Positions 34,259 to 43,600 of a stretch of DNA of 64,000 bases are shown here, in pieces. Numbering within the stretch: the first letter of the stretch is position 1; every line of letters starts with the position of its first letter. The position numbers were made by a program, and so were the translations under genes. The notes below the pieces were generated by a model. The model did no database searches and had not been told where the DNA came from. It saw nothing but the letters and a program-made list of their open reading frames with translations. The DNA is from [Actinomadura] parvosata subsp. kistnae (GTDB lineage Bacteria > Actinomycetota > Actinomycetes > Streptosporangiales > Streptosporangiaceae), in assembly GCF_900323885.1 (NCBI RefSeq), contig NZ_OOHJ01000013.1:186001-250000 (forward strand), read 5' to 3'.

Positions 34259-35296
34259 ATGAATGAACGCATGGATCCGGTCGAGGCCCTGCGCGAGATC
34301 GCCTTTCTGCTGGAGCGCGCGGGCGAGCCCACGTACCGCGTGCGTGCCTTCCGCCGCGCCGCGGCGGTCGTGGCCGAGCTGTCCCCCGACGAGCTCGCCC
34401 ACCTGGCCCACAGCGGCGCGCTCGGCGACCTGCCCGGGATCGGGAAGGTCACCGCCCTCGTGATAAACGAAAGCCTCGATGGGCAGGTTCCGACCTACTT
34501 GCGCAGGATGCGGGCGACCGAGGGCGTGGAGCTCGACGCCGAGACGGCGGAGCTGCGGGCGGCGCTCAAGGGCGACCTGCACAGCCACTCCGACTGGTCC
34601 GACGGTGGCTCGCCGATCGAGGAGATGGCCGAGGCGGCCGTCGCGCTCGGGCACGAGTATTGGGCGCTGACCGACCACTCGCCGCGCCTGACCGTGGCCA
34701 AGGGGCTGTCGGCCGAGCGGCTGGAGCGCCAGCTCGACGTGGTGGCCAAGCTGAACGAGCGGATGGCGCCGTTCAGGATCCTGACCGGCATCGAGGTGGA
34801 CGTGAACCTCGACGGCTCCCTCGACCAGGAGCCCGAGCTGCTGGAACGCCTCGACGTGGTGGTCGCCAGCGTGCACTCCAAGCTGCGCATGGGCGGCGAG
34901 GAGATGACCCGCCGCATGGTCACCGCCATCGCCAACCCCCTCGTGGACGTGCTGGGTCACTGCACCGGGCGGGTGGTGCAGGCCGGCGGGAAGCGCGGAG
35001 TGAAGCGCCCGGAGTCGGAGTTCGAGGCCGAGCTGGTCTTCGAAGCGTGCCGCCGGTTCGGGGTGGCGGTCGAGATCAACTCCAGGCCCGACCGGCTCGA
35101 CCCGCCGAAGCGGCTGATGCGGCTGGCGTACGAGATGGGGTGCGTGTTCTCGATCGACTCCGACGCGCACGCGCCCGGGCAGCTCGACTGGCAGCGGTAC
35201 GGGTGCGAGCGCGCGGCCCGGTGCGGCATCGAGGCGGAGCGGATCGTCAACACCTGGCCGCTCGACCGGCTGCTCGGCTGGACCCGCCAGAACTAG
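34259..35296 (+). CDS. PHP-domain phosphoesterase with helix-hairpin-helix N-terminus (PolX-type)
   Basis: About 345 residues from ATG 34259; ATG 34271 (MDPVEALREI) is equally plausible. The N-terminal about 100 residues hold a helix-hairpin-helix (LGDLPGIGKVTALVINE), as in DNA polymerase X. The PHP domain has all expected metal ligands: GDLHSHSDWSDG, LTDHSP, GIEVDVN, VVASVHS, DVLGHCTG, and IDSDAH. Such domains hydrolyse phosphoesters, often in DNA ends or histidinol phosphate. There is no polymerase domain, so it is a stand-alone PHP enzyme. No operon partner. Confidence 0.87.
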   Translation: MNERMDPVEALREIAFLLERAGEPTYRVRAFRRAAAVVAELSPDELAHLAHSGALGDLPGIGKVTALVINESLDGQVPTYLRRMRATEGVELDAETAELRAALKGDLHSHSDWSDGGSPIEEMAEAAVALGHEYWALTDHSPRLTVAKGLSAERLERQLDVVAKLNERMAPFRILTGIEVDVNLDGSLDQEPELLERLDVVVASVHSKLRMGGEEMTRRMVTAIANPLVDVLGHCTGRVVQAGGKRGVKRPESEFEAELVFEACRRFGVAVEINSRPDRLDPPKRLMRLAYEMGCVFSIDSDAHAPGQLDWQRYGCERAARCGIEAERIVNTWPLDRLLGWTRQN

Positions 35297-35500
35297 AAAA
35301 ATGGCCCGTCGTTGCGTGGCGGGAAAGCCGGTTCGGGCGTACTCTCTGCCGAGAGCAAGCCGTTTCCGGCGGGCTTTCGCCGAGAGGGCCCTGAGGCACT
35401 GGCCCAGACGTGAGACCCTTGTGGCCCGGCGGTTACGAGAGTGTGCCCGTGGCTGCCGAGCGGCCCGCGATTGTCGGTGGCGGGGCGTAGCGTTCCGGCT

Positions 35501-36229
35501 GTGAACCGTACCGACCGGCTCTACGCGCTCGTCGAAGACCTGCGCGCCATCGCCCCCCGTTGCCGCTCCGCCCGCGAGCTGTCCAAGCGGTTCGAGGTGA
35601 GCGTGCGCACGATCGAGCGCGACATCCAGGCGTTGCAGGAGTCGGGTGTGCCCATCTACGCCGAGCCGGGCCGCAAGGGCGGTTACGCCATCGACAAGAA
35701 GATGTCGCTGCCCCCGCTCAACTTCACCCCGGCCGAGGCCGTGGCCATCGCCGTGGCGCTCAGCCAGGCCGGCGACCAGCCGTTCGGGCGGCAGGCCCGC
35801 AGCGCCTTACGCAAGGTGGTGGCCGCGATGCCGGGCCGCGAGGGCGACCTGGCCAGAGAGCTGGCGCGGCGCGTGCAGCTCGTCCAGCTGCCGCCCGAGC
35901 AGGGCAGCGAGATCCGGCCGCTCGGCGCCGAGGGCATTTCGCGCGCGATCGAGGAGGCGCTGCTGCGCCGGCGCGTGCTCAGGCTCGACTACGCCGACGC
36001 CAAGGGCGCCCTCACCTCGCGTGACGTGGAGCCGGGGGTGTTCCTGGGCGGGCGCGGCGGGTTCTGGTATCTCGTGGCGTGGTGCCGGCTGCGCGACGAC
36101 GTACGCGTCTTCCGCCTCGACCGCATCGCGGCCGCCACCGTCACCGGCGAGCGGTGCCCCGACCGGCCGCTCGAAGGCTTCGCCACCGAGGTGCCCGAGA
36201 TGGCCGTGCACGGCACACTTCTCGATTAA
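35501..36229 (+). CDS. WYL-domain transcriptional regulator (YafY-like)
   Basis: 242 residues from GTG 35501, supported by the -10 box TAGCGT (35488-35493) 7 nt upstream. An HTH_11-type winged helix covers 1-60 (RTDRLYALVEDLRAIAPRCRSARELSKRFEVSVRTIERDIQAL). The WYL module (about 140-240) shows RVLRLDYADAKGALTSRDVEPGVFLGGRGGFWYLVAWCRLR and VRVFRLDRIAAA. WYL domains sense ligands, possibly nucleic acids or nucleotides. The target is not obvious; only a 300-bp gap without a firm gene follows. Confidence 0.87.
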   Translation: MNRTDRLYALVEDLRAIAPRCRSARELSKRFEVSVRTIERDIQALQESGVPIYAEPGRKGGYAIDKKMSLPPLNFTPAEAVAIAVALSQAGDQPFGRQARSALRKVVAAMPGREGDLARELARRVQLVQLPPEQGSEIRPLGAEGISRAIEEALLRRRVLRLDYADAKGALTSRDVEPGVFLGGRGGFWYLVAWCRLRDDVRVFRLDRIAAATVTGERCPDRPLEGFATEVPEMAVHGTLLD

Positions 36230-36526
36230 TCATTCGAAAACACCGACATAGGGTTGTCGCCATCGCGGCGAATCGTTGACTTGTTCGAGAAATGAGGAGT
36301 TGGCGATGGAGAGCTTCCCTCGCACGGGGTCTTCCACCGCAGGTGATCATTCGCTCGTCCGCCGGACTGCGCCTTCCCCGCGACAAACCGGCGGCGCGAG
36401 CGGGCCGCGTCCCCGTCCGGGGCGGGCGATCACCCCTCGCCCTGGGCACGCCGCCGATCGCCGAGCGGCGGCGCGTCCAGGGCCCTTCCCTGTCGGCCAG
36501 GGCCTTTCCGGTCAGGGCCTTTCCGG
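36230..36526. other. Intergenic gap with a 15-bp tandem repeat
   Basis: CAGGGCCTTTCCGGT is tandemly repeated twice near 36498-36527, preceded by a degenerate copy. An ATG at 36306 has GAGGAG 7 nt before it and opens 102 codons, but the product is Arg/Pro/Ser-rich, resembles no family I know, and overlaps the convergent gene. Confidence 0.4.
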
Positions 36527-37264
36527 TCAGAAGGCGGCGGCCGACAGCCAGCGTTCCAGGAGCGCAGCGTCGCCGTGCACGGTGAGCGCGGCGGGGGAGC
36601 GGCGGCCGTAGAGGAGGAGCAGCAGGTCGCTCACCGGGCCGCGCACGGCGGCGCCGCCCTTGGCGTGCCCGCGCGCCCACGAGATCGTCCCTGCGGGGCC
36701 CTGCGTGATGGTCCATTCGCCGTCGGCGTCGCTCGCGTGGAGGTGGATCGTGGCCCCCTCCGCCCCGAGCGCGGCCAAGGACTTGGTGACCCACGCGGCC
36801 GACGGCAGGTTGTGGAGAAACTCCTCGACCCCGTCGATCGCGGTCCCCGCCGGGATCTCCGGGTCGGCGCCGAGCGCGAGCTCGGCGTCGGCCCGGTGCA
36901 CCACCAGCTCGAAGAGCATGCGGCGCGGCCACCACGAGGCCCGCCGCTCCGGCCCCCACGTCCACACCTCCATCGACGGGTCGGTCTCGCGCAGCACCTT
37001 CACCAGCTCCGCCGCCCCCGCCCGCAGCCAGCCGGCGTCACCGCTCTGCCCCTCGGCCAGCCCGCTGGGCACCTGCCGCGACCAGATGCGCTCCTGCACC
37101 CGGTTGCGCAGCACGTGCGCGGCCCAGCGGTGGGTCTGGCCGACGTGCGTGACCAGCTCGGCGAGCGTCCATCCGGGGCAGGTCGGCACCGGCACCGACA
37201 GGTCGCCGGCCAGGGCCGCCAGGCGGGCGGCCTCCGTCTCGATTTGGGAGTGGTAGTCCATCAC
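36527..37264 (-). CDS. Mycothiol-dependent maleylpyruvate isomerase-family (DinB-like) protein
   Basis: 245 residues. The N-terminal four-helix bundle begins DYHSQIETEAARLAALAGDLSVPVPTCPGWTLAELVTHVGQTHRWAAHVL, the classic start; the His in THVGQTHRW and the later ELVVHRADAELAL supply the metal triad. The C-terminal SCP-2-like part (about 160-245) ends LYGRRSPAALTVHGDAALLERW. Relatives are mycothiol S-transferases or isomerases; the reaction here is unknown. GTG 37264 lies 7 nt after TAGTCT (37272-37277 on the plus strand), so the mRNA is probably leaderless. Confidence 0.88.
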   Translation of the reverse strand: MMDYHSQIETEAARLAALAGDLSVPVPTCPGWTLAELVTHVGQTHRWAAHVLRNRVQERIWSRQVPSGLAEGQSGDAGWLRAGAAELVKVLRETDPSMEVWTWGPERRASWWPRRMLFELVVHRADAELALGADPEIPAGTAIDGVEEFLHNLPSAAWVTKSLAALGAEGATIHLHASDADGEWTITQGPAGTISWARGHAKGGAAVRGPVSDLLLLLYGRRSPAALTVHGDAALLERWLSAAAF

Positions 37265-37316
37265 CCGGCCAAGACTAGGCCGCCAGGCATCGTGGCCAGG
37301 CGGCCGGGCATCGTGG

Positions 37317-38828
37317 CTACGCGGCCGGGCAGGTCGCGCCCTTGGCGGGCACCTTGCCGTCGATCAGATACGCGTCCACGAGCCCCTGGATGCACTTGCT
37401 GCCCGACAGGTACGCCCCGTGCCCCTCGCCCTCGTACGTCACCAGCGTCGCGGTCTTGAGCTGCGCGGTCAGTTTGGGCGCCCACTCGTACGGCGTGGCC
37501 GGGTCGCCCTTGCCGCCCACGACCACGATCGGCGCGGACCCGGTGGCGTTCACGTGCCGCGCCTCGTCGCTGCCCTTGGCCGGCCACACCCGGCACAGCC
37601 CGCCCGAGCCCTCGCTGCCGAACAGCGGCGAGATCTTCAGCGCGGCCGCCTCGGTGCGCCGCAGCGTCGCCTCGTCGGGCCGCTCGGCGGTGTCCACGCA
37701 GGTGATCGCGGGGAAGCTGGTCATCTGGGTGGAGTAGGAGCCGTCGGGGCTGCGCCCGGTGTAAGAGTCGGCCAGGTAGAGCAGCGCCTCGCCGTCACCC
37801 TTGAGCGCCGCGCCCAGCGCCTCCTCCAGGAACGGCCAGGTCAGCTCCGAGTAGAGCGCGGCGGCCACGCCGGTGGAGGCCAGGCCCTGGGTGAGCTGGC
37901 GGTTGCCCACCTTGATGGGCTGGGCGGTGAGCTGGTTGAGCAGGTTCTCGACGTTCGTGTGGGCGGTGGCCTCGTCCTTGCCGAGCGCGCAGGTCTCCTT
38001 CACGCACTTGCGCAGGAAGCTCTCGTACGCCTGCTGGAAGCCGCGCGTCTGCGCGAGCGTGCGCTGCTCGAACGTGACCGTCGGGTCGAGCGGCGCGTCG
38101 AGCACCATGCGGCCCACGTTCTTCGGGAACAGGGTGGCGTAGACGGCGCCGAGCTGCGTCCCGTACGACATGCCGACGTAGTTGAGCTTGGGGTCGCCGA
38201 CGGCGTCGCGGATGCGGTCCATGTCGCGGGCGGCGTTCACGGTGCCGACGTGCGGCAGGATCTTGCCGGAGTTCTGCTGGCAGAGGGCGGCGAAGCGCTT
38301 GTTGGCCGCCGCGACCTGCTTGTCCGTCTCGTCGTCGGGTGGCAGCGTGTCGAGGGCGACGAAGGTGTCCATCTCGGCGCCGCTGCCGCAGCGCACGCCG
38401 GAGCTGCGCTCGACGCCGCGCGGGTCGAAGCTGACCAGGTCGTAGCGGGCGCGCAGCGCGGTGAGCGCCTTGGCGGCCTGGTCGAGCGTGTCGACACCGG
38501 ACGCGCCGGGGCCGCCGAAGTTGAACACCATCGAGCCCAGCGGCTTGCCCTTGCCCGTGGCCGGCAGCTTGATCAGCGCCAGCTCCAGCTTCTCGCCGTC
38601 GGGCTGCGCGTAGTCGAGGGGCACGGTGAGCTTGCCGCAGCGGATCGAGGCGTCCTGGCGGGCCGGTGGCTCGCCGTCTGGGCGCTTGATGTCCGTACAG
38701 GCACCCCAGGAGATCTTGTCGGAAGCGGCTGTGGAGTCCGCTGAAGGCCCGGACGCGGGCTCCGCGGGAACCGCGGAGCAACCGGTGGCGGCCGCCAGGA
38801 GCAGGGCGGCGGCTGTAACGCGACGCAT
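37317..38828 (-). CDS. Secreted lipoprotein alpha/beta hydrolase, S33/TAP-type tripeptidyl aminopeptidase-like
   Basis: 503 residues. Signal peptide with a lipobox-like LLAAATGC (Cys near 17) predicts a lipid anchor outside the membrane. Hydrolase core: MVFNFGGPGASGVD (oxyanion), YDLVSFDPRGVERSSGVRC, YVGMSYGTQLGAVYA with nucleophile Ser, GKGDPATPYEWA with Asp, and EGEGHGAYLSGSKCIQG with His in the TAP C-terminal domain. Such enzymes release tripeptides or hydrophobic residues from peptides in Streptomyces. ATG 38828 follows GAGGGGAAG. A TATTGT in the upstream gap may be its -10. Confidence 0.9.
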   Translation of the reverse strand: MRRVTAAALLLAAATGCSAVPAEPASGPSADSTAASDKISWGACTDIKRPDGEPPARQDASIRCGKLTVPLDYAQPDGEKLELALIKLPATGKGKPLGSMVFNFGGPGASGVDTLDQAAKALTALRARYDLVSFDPRGVERSSGVRCGSGAEMDTFVALDTLPPDDETDKQVAAANKRFAALCQQNSGKILPHVGTVNAARDMDRIRDAVGDPKLNYVGMSYGTQLGAVYATLFPKNVGRMVLDAPLDPTVTFEQRTLAQTRGFQQAYESFLRKCVKETCALGKDEATAHTNVENLLNQLTAQPIKVGNRQLTQGLASTGVAAALYSELTWPFLEEALGAALKGDGEALLYLADSYTGRSPDGSYSTQMTSFPAITCVDTAERPDEATLRRTEAAALKISPLFGSEGSGGLCRVWPAKGSDEARHVNATGSAPIVVVGGKGDPATPYEWAPKLTAQLKTATLVTYEGEGHGAYLSGSKCIQGLVDAYLIDGKVPAKGATCPAA

Positions 38829-38897
38829 GACGAACTTCCCCTCACATCTCTCAGGGGGAAGTAGTGCCCACAATACGTGACCGTGCACCAAACCAGG

Positions 38898-38936
38898 GTG
38901 AGGCGGCACGTACCCCTCCTGAACGTGCCGCCTCAC
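38898..38936. terminator. 14-bp perfect hairpin between aceE and the peptidase
   Basis: GTGAGGCGGCACGT (38898-38911) pairs with ACGTGCCGCCTCAC (38923-38936) around an 11-nt loop. It lies between the aceE terminator and the peptidase promoter and would insulate the peptidase from read-through. Confidence 0.75.
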
Positions 38937-38968
38937 TAGGCCAAACGGCGCGGACGGCCGAATATGAC

Positions 38969-39001
38969 GGCGCTCCCGCGAAGGAAATTCGCGGGAGCGC
39001 C
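38969..39001 (-). terminator. Intrinsic terminator of aceE
   Basis: GGCGCTCCCGCGAA pairs with TTCGCGGGAGCGCC, 14 bp and a 5-nt loop, starting 18 bp past the aceE stop. Confidence 0.8.
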
Positions 39002-39018
39002 CTTCTTGGATGACTGAC

Positions 39019-41766
39019 TCAGACGCCCATCGACTGGGTGTCGTTGCTCTCCGCGCCACCGGCCTCGGTGACGCCGTTCTTCAGGTGGTACTTGGCGATG
39101 GCCTCGCGCAGCACCTCGCCGTCGAGCTCGCCCCGCTTGACCAGGCTGGTCAGCACGGCCAGCGTGATCGAGGCGGCGTCCACGTGGAAGTGGCGGCGCA
39201 GCGCCGAGCGGGTGTCGGACAGGCCGAACCCGTCGGTGCCCAGCGAGGACCAGTCACCCGGCACCCACTGCGCGATCTGGTCCTGCACCGCCTTCATGTA
39301 GTCGCTGACGCCCACGAACGGCCCCTGCGCCTGCGAGAGCACCTGGGTGACGTACGGGACGCGCTTCTCCGCGTCGGGGTTGAGGAGGTTGTGCTCCTCG
39401 CAGGCCAGCGCGTCGCGGCGCAGCTCCGACCACGACGTCGCCGACCACACGTCGGCCGACACGCCCCAGTCTTCGGCCAGCAGCCGCTGCGCCTCCATCG
39501 CCCACGGGCCGGCCACGCCGGAGGCCAGGATGTTGGCCTTCGGGCCCTGCGTCTGCGGGCCGTCGGCGAACTTGTACAGGCCCCTGAGCAGGCCCTGCAC
39601 GTCGATGTTCGCCGGCTGCGCCGGCTGCAGGTAGGGCTCGTTGTAGACGGTCAGGTAGTAGAAGATGTCCTCCGGCTGGTCGCCGTACATCCTCCTGAGG
39701 CCGTCCTTGACGATGTGCGCCACCTCGAACGCCCACGACGGGTCGTAGGAGACGGCGGCCGGGTTCGTCGAGGCGATGAGCGGCGTGTGGCCGTCCTCGT
39801 GCTGCAGGCCCTCGCCGTTGAGCGTGGTGCGGCCCGCGGTGGCGCCCAGCAGGAAGCCGCGGCCCATCTGGTCGCCCATCTGCCACATCTGGTCGCCGGT
39901 GCGCTGCCACCCGAACATCGAGTAGAAGATGTAGATCGGGATCATGTGCTCGCCGTGCGTGGCGTAGGCGGTGCCGGCCGCGATCGCCGAGGCCATCGAG
40001 CCCGACTCGCTGATGCCCTCGTGCAGGATCTGGCCCTGCGTGGCCTCCTTGTACGACAGCAGCAGCTCGCGGTCGACGGCCTCGTACGTCTGCCCGTGCG
40101 GCGAGTAGATCTTGGCCGTCGGGAACATCGCGTCGAGACCGAACGTGCGCGCCTCGTCGGGGATGATCGGCACGAACCGGTGGCCGATCTCCTTGTCGCG
40201 CATGAGGTCCTTCAGCAGCCGCACGAACGCCATGGTCGTGGCCACCTGCTGCTTGCCCGAGCCCTTGCTGAAGGTGCTGTAGACCTCGTCGCCGGGCAGC
40301 TTGACCGGCTTGGCGCGCACGACCCGCTTGGGCAGCACGCCGCCGAGCGCCGCGCGGCGCTCCTTCATGTACTGGATCTCCGGGTCGTTCTCGCCCGGGT
40401 GGAAGTACGGGGGCAGGTCGCCTTCCAGGGCCGAGTCGGGGATCGGCAGGTAGAGCCGGTCCCGGAACTCCTTCAGCTCGGCCTTGGTGAGCTTCTTCAT
40501 CTGGTGGGTGGCGTTGCGGGCCTCGAAGTCCTTGCCCAGGGTCCAGCCCTTGATGGTCTGGGCGAGGATCACCGTCGGCTGGCCGACGTGCTCGCGGGCC
40601 GCCTTGAACGCCGCGTACACCTTGCGGTAGTCGTGGCCGCCGCGCGACAGCTTGCGGATGTCGTCGTCGCTCAGGTGCTCGACCATCTTGCGCAGGCGCG
40701 GGTCGGAGCCGAAGAAGTGCTCGCGGATGTAGGCGCCCGACTCGACCGAGTAGGTCTGGAACTGGCCGTCGGGGGTGGTGTTCATCTGGTTGACCAGCAC
40801 GCCGTCGACGTCGGCCGCCAGCAGCGGGTCCCAGTCGCGGCCCCACACGACCTTGATCACATTCCAGCCGGCGCCGCGGAAGTACGACTCCAGCTCCTGG
40901 ATGATCTTGCCGTTGCCGCGTACCGGACCGTCGAGCCGCTGCAGGTTGCAGTTGATCACGAACGTGAGGTTGTCGAGCTCCTCACGCGCGGCCAGGCCGA
41001 TCGCGCCCAGCGACTCGGGCTCGTCCATCTCGCCGTCGCCGAGGAACGCCCACACGTGGCTGCGGCTCGTGTCCTTGATCTGCCGGTTGAGCAGATAACG
41101 GTTGAACCGCGCCTGGTAGATCGCGCCGATCGGGCCCAGGCCCATCGAGACCGTCGGGAACTCCCAGAAGTCGGGCATGAGCCGCGGGTGCGGGTAGGAG
41201 GGCAGGCCGTGGAAGCCGTGCGACAGCTCCTGACGGAACGCGTCGAGCTGCGCCTCGTTGAGCCGGCCCTCGAGGAAGGCGCGGGCGTAGATGCCCGGCG
41301 CTGCGTGCCCCTGGAAGAAGACCTGGTCGCCCGACTCGCCGTGGTCTTTACCGCGGAAGAAGTGGTTGAAGCCCACCTCGTACAGGGAGGCGGCCGAGGC
41401 GTAGGTGGCGATGTGGCCGCCCACGTTGGTGCGGGCGTTGGCCCGGGACACCATGATGGCCGCGTTCCAGCGGATATAGGCGCGGATGCGGCGTTCGACG
41501 TGCTCGTCGCCCGGGAACCAGGGCTCGCGCTCCGGCGGGATCGTGTTGATGTAGTCGGTGCTGCGCAGGCCCGGCACGCCGACCTGGTGCTCGCGGGCGC
41601 GCTCCAGCATGCGGAGCATGAGGTAGCGGGCTCTGGTGCGGCCCTCCGTCTTGACGACGTTGTCGAGAGACTCGAGCCACTCGTTGGTCTCGCTGGGGTC
41701 GACATCAGGCAGCTGGCTGGGTAGGCCGTCGCTGATGATCGAGAATCGCTGGCGTCCGGAAGCCAC
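39019..41766 (-). CDS. aceE: Pyruvate dehydrogenase E1 component, homodimeric
   Basis: 915 residues from GTG 41766, which gives the usual start [34 protein letters not shown]; earlier in-frame ATGs add about 26 unrelated residues. Conserved E1 blocks: [74 protein letters not shown]. The TPP/Mg motif reads [14 protein letters not shown]...NLTFVINCN. Later come [22 protein letters not shown] and [14 protein letters not shown]. It decarboxylates pyruvate and reductively acetylates E2, which is not encoded here. Its own promoter (41931-41958) gives a leader of about 160 nt. The divergent neighbours DUF3052 and peroxiredoxin match the Streptomyces aceE surroundings as I recall them. Confidence 0.96.
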   Translation of the reverse strand: MASGRQRFSIISDGLPSQLPDVDPSETNEWLESLDNVVKTEGRTRARYLMLRMLERAREHQVGVPGLRSTDYINTIPPEREPWFPGDEHVERRIRAYIRWNAAIMVSRANARTNVGGHIATYASAASLYEVGFNHFFRGKDHGESGDQVFFQGHAAPGIYARAFLEGRLNEAQLDAFRQELSHGFHGLPSYPHPRLMPDFWEFPTVSMGLGPIGAIYQARFNRYLLNRQIKDTSRSHVWAFLGDGEMDEPESLGAIGLAAREELDNLTFVINCNLQRLDGPVRGNGKIIQELESYFRGAGWNVIKVVWGRDWDPLLAADVDGVLVNQMNTTPDGQFQTYSVESGAYIREHFFGSDPRLRKMVEHLSDDDIRKLSRGGHDYRKVYAAFKAAREHVGQPTVILAQTIKGWTLGKDFEARNATHQMKKLTKAELKEFRDRLYLPIPDSALEGDLPPYFHPGENDPEIQYMKERRAALGGVLPKRVVRAKPVKLPGDEVYSTFSKGSGKQQVATTMAFVRLLKDLMRDKEIGHRFVPIIPDEARTFGLDAMFPTAKIYSPHGQTYEAVDRELLLSYKEATQGQILHEGISESGSMASAIAAGTAYATHGEHMIPIYIFYSMFGWQRTGDQMWQMGDQMGRGFLLGATAGRTTLNGEGLQHEDGHTPLIASTNPAAVSYDPSWAFEVAHIVKDGLRRMYGDQPEDIFYYLTVYNEPYLQPAQPANIDVQGLLRGLYKFADGPQTQGPKANILASGVAGPWAMEAQRLLAEDWGVSADVWSATSWSELRRDALACEEHNLLNPDAEKRVPYVTQVLSQAQGPFVGVSDYMKAVQDQIAQWVPGDWSSLGTDGFGLSDTRSALRRHFHVDAASITLAVLTSLVKRGELDGEVLREAIAKYHLKNGVTEAGGAESNDTQSMGV

Positions 41767-41958
41767 TGGGTCTCGCCTTCCGAGATGGACTGATGTCTGG
41801 TCTGGGTCGCCTTCCATCCTGGTCGCTAGCCGTAGAAAACGCATCTCTACTTGCCAGTAACCAGAGTGTCCCTGCTGGCAGGGCCATCTGCGATGGCCTA
41901 GACCACCGATGGTAGGACGAATCGCACCAAAGGTTACATCCCTGGGTCAATTTAACAA
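41767..41958 (-). promoter_or_regulatory. aceE promoter and structured 5' leader
   Basis: On the minus strand, TTGTTA (41953-41958), 16 bp, TAACCT (41931-41936) place the start near 41924, about 158 nt before GTG 41766. The leader contains two adjacent perfect hairpins: GGCCATC-TGC-GATGGCC (41882-41898) and CCCTG-CTGG-CAGGG (41870-41883). No known riboswitch consensus is recognisable to me. Confidence 0.55.
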
Positions 41959-42025
41959 GACAGGAAAACGGACGAAATTTCGCTCGAATCCCGGTTGCGC
42001 CGGGGATGCCTCCTCCGTAGCTCGT

Positions 42026-42046
42026 AACCTCCCCGTGGGGGAGGTT
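42026..42046 (+). terminator. 9-bp hairpin with T-rich tail upstream of the aceE promoter
   Basis: AACCTCCCC-GTG-GGGGAGGTT is followed by TCTC on the plus strand. It resembles an intrinsic terminator, yet no plus-strand gene ends here, so it may close an unannotated transcript. Confidence 0.45.
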
Positions 42047-42219
42047 TCTCACTCGCGGCGGGCGAGTCTAGCCGCCCCACCTGGAGCCCAGGGCGCGCGC
42101 CCCTGAAGTGGCAGGTCGCGGTGCGGCGTGGTACCGCCGCTGGGCGGGGCCGCGTACGGCGCGGTACATGTGGCATTGCACGCACTACAAGAAAACGGTA
42201 CGCGCGCGCACGCCCGCTT

Positions 42220-42625
42220 CTGCGGGCGCACCTGCCGACGTCACGCGGTAGCCCGCCCCTACGTGCGTGCCTGCCGACGTCGTGAGCCGGTCACCCGTCC
42301 CTGAGTGCGTGCCTGCCGGCGTCGCGGGCCGGTCACCGGTCGCTGGGTGCGTGCCTGCTGGGCTGGCGTCGTGGGCTGCTCGCCCTCCCTATGTGCGTGC
42401 CTGCCGGGTCGCGGGCTGCTCACCCGTCCCTGGGTGTGTGCCTGCTTCCGGTGTCGTGAGGCCCTCACCCGCCTCTGCGTGCGAGCCCGCTGGCGTCATA
42501 CGCCGCTGCCCGCGCCTGCTGGCGTCCAGGGCCGTTGCATGCGACTGCTGGCGTCCAGGGTCGCTGCTCGCGCTTGCTGGCGTCATGGGCCTCTCACCCG
42601 TCCCTGCGTGCCCGCCTGTCGGCCG
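42220..42625. repeat. Degenerate tandem repeat, unit about 42-43 bp, about 9 copies
   Basis: Units share GTGCGTGCCTGCCGG..GTCG..GGCCGGTCACCCGTCCCTG with variable length; starts near 42262, 42304, 42347, 42393 and 42435, then decaying copies built on CTGCTGGCGTC. No constant-repeat/unique-spacer pattern, so it is not CRISPR. Confidence 0.7.
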
Positions 42626-42740
42626 CCGTTATGCGCCGCTTGCTCGTCCGGCGGCTCCGTGCCGGTGCGCCGAGCCGCCGCTTAACGGACCGAACACGCC
42701 GCCACCCCGCCACGTGCCCCTCTCGCGGTACGCCGCCCAG

Positions 42741-43151
42741 CTCGCGCCGCGTCGGCGAGACCTCGTACGAAGGAGCCCGGCGCAACGCGCACGGCGGCCG
42801 ACCCAGCACCGCCCCCGCCACGTGCCCACCTCGGCAACGCGCCCTCACCACCCGCCATGCGCCCCGCGCTCGCGACGCCCGCCTGCCCACATGCCCGCCC
42901 GGCCACACTCCGCCTGGCCACACGCCCCGCCTGGCCACACTCCGCCTGGCCGCTCGCCCCGCCCGGCCACACTCCGCCTGGCCGCTCGCCCCGCCCGGCC
43001 ACACGCCCGCCCCGCCACGCGTCCCACTCGCCCCCGCCACATGTCCCCGGCCACCCGCCAACTCGCGCCGCGTCGGTGAGACGCCGTACGAAGGAGCCCG
43101 GCGCAACGCCCACGGCGGCCGACCCAGCGCCGGCCTCCGCCACGTGCCCAC
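42741..43151. repeat. 90-bp direct repeat flanking a short tandem array
   Basis: Copy 1 (42741-42829) and copy 2 (43062-43151) are about 90% identical, both starting CTCGCGCCGCGTCGG and ending GCCACGTGCCCAC. Between them, about 42895-43010, GGCCACACTCCGCCTGGCC(GCTC/ACAC)GCCCCGCC is repeated about three to four times. The arrangement suggests duplication by slippage or recombination rather than an insertion sequence; no terminal inverted repeats are seen. Confidence 0.7.
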
Positions 43152-43408
43152 TCCAAGAACCCGCCCTCACACCCCACTCCTCGCGCTCAGGAAGCGCCCC
43201 CGACGCGCCTCCGTCACGCGCGTCCGCCACGCGCCTCCTCCCACCGCGCGCCAGCCCGCCAGGGTCCGAGACCGCGGGGCCCCTCAGGGCCCGTCGTCCC
43301 CTCCGTGTCCGGTAACAATCTGGTCATCATTCGATCTCTATCCACCCCCTCGGCAAAACTTCGGAATCGCTCTTTTCGTCCGGCAATCGGCGTACCAATG
43401 TGGGAGGT

Positions 43409-43591
43409 ATGAATGCGACGGTAGGCGACCGCCTCCTGATGCACGGGAATACGGTCGGCGAAAGCGACCGGGGAGGCGTAATCACGGAGGTGCAGGGCAC
43501 GGACGGCGGCCCGCCGTACGTGGTCCGGTTCGACGACGGGCACACCGGGCTGGTGTTTCCGGGCCCCGATGCCGTGGTCGTGCCTAAGTAG
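43409..43591 (+). CDS. DUF1918 domain small protein
   Basis: 60 residues from ATG 43409; GGGAGG sits just upstream (a GTG at 43400 is also in frame). Sequence NATVGDRLLMHGNTVGESDRGGVITEVQG..PPYVVRFDDGHTGLVFPGPDAVV is the SH3-like DUF1918 fold common in actinomycetes. Function unknown; FDDGHTGLVFPG is the conserved core. Its stop lies 9 nt before the yjbQ start, so the two form an operon. Confidence 0.87.
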   Translation: MNATVGDRLLMHGNTVGESDRGGVITEVQGTDGGPPYVVRFDDGHTGLVFPGPDAVVVPK

Positions 43592-43600
43592 GATTTCCGT

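Larger units (their letters stand above)
42047..43408. other. 1.36 kb repeat-dense non-coding region
   Basis: No supported gene between the aceE promoter and DUF1918. All six frames give Arg/Pro/Ala-rich low-complexity translations that follow the repeats. It holds three repeat families, described separately, and probably the DUF1918-yjbQ promoter at its right end. Confidence 0.6.

Noticed and set aside
36306..36611. Small gene with GAGGAG before ATG 36306
   Set aside because: Arg/Pro-rich product without known relatives, and its end overlaps the convergent mycothiol-dependent gene; the Shine-Dalgarno could be chance.
39010..41724. 904-codon plus-strand ORF opposite aceE
   Set aside because: Antisense shadow; composition dominated by Gly, Arg, Val and Leu.
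42220..42625. CRISPR array
   Set aside because: Repeats degenerate along their whole length with no constant repeat and unique spacer pattern, and no cas genes nearby.
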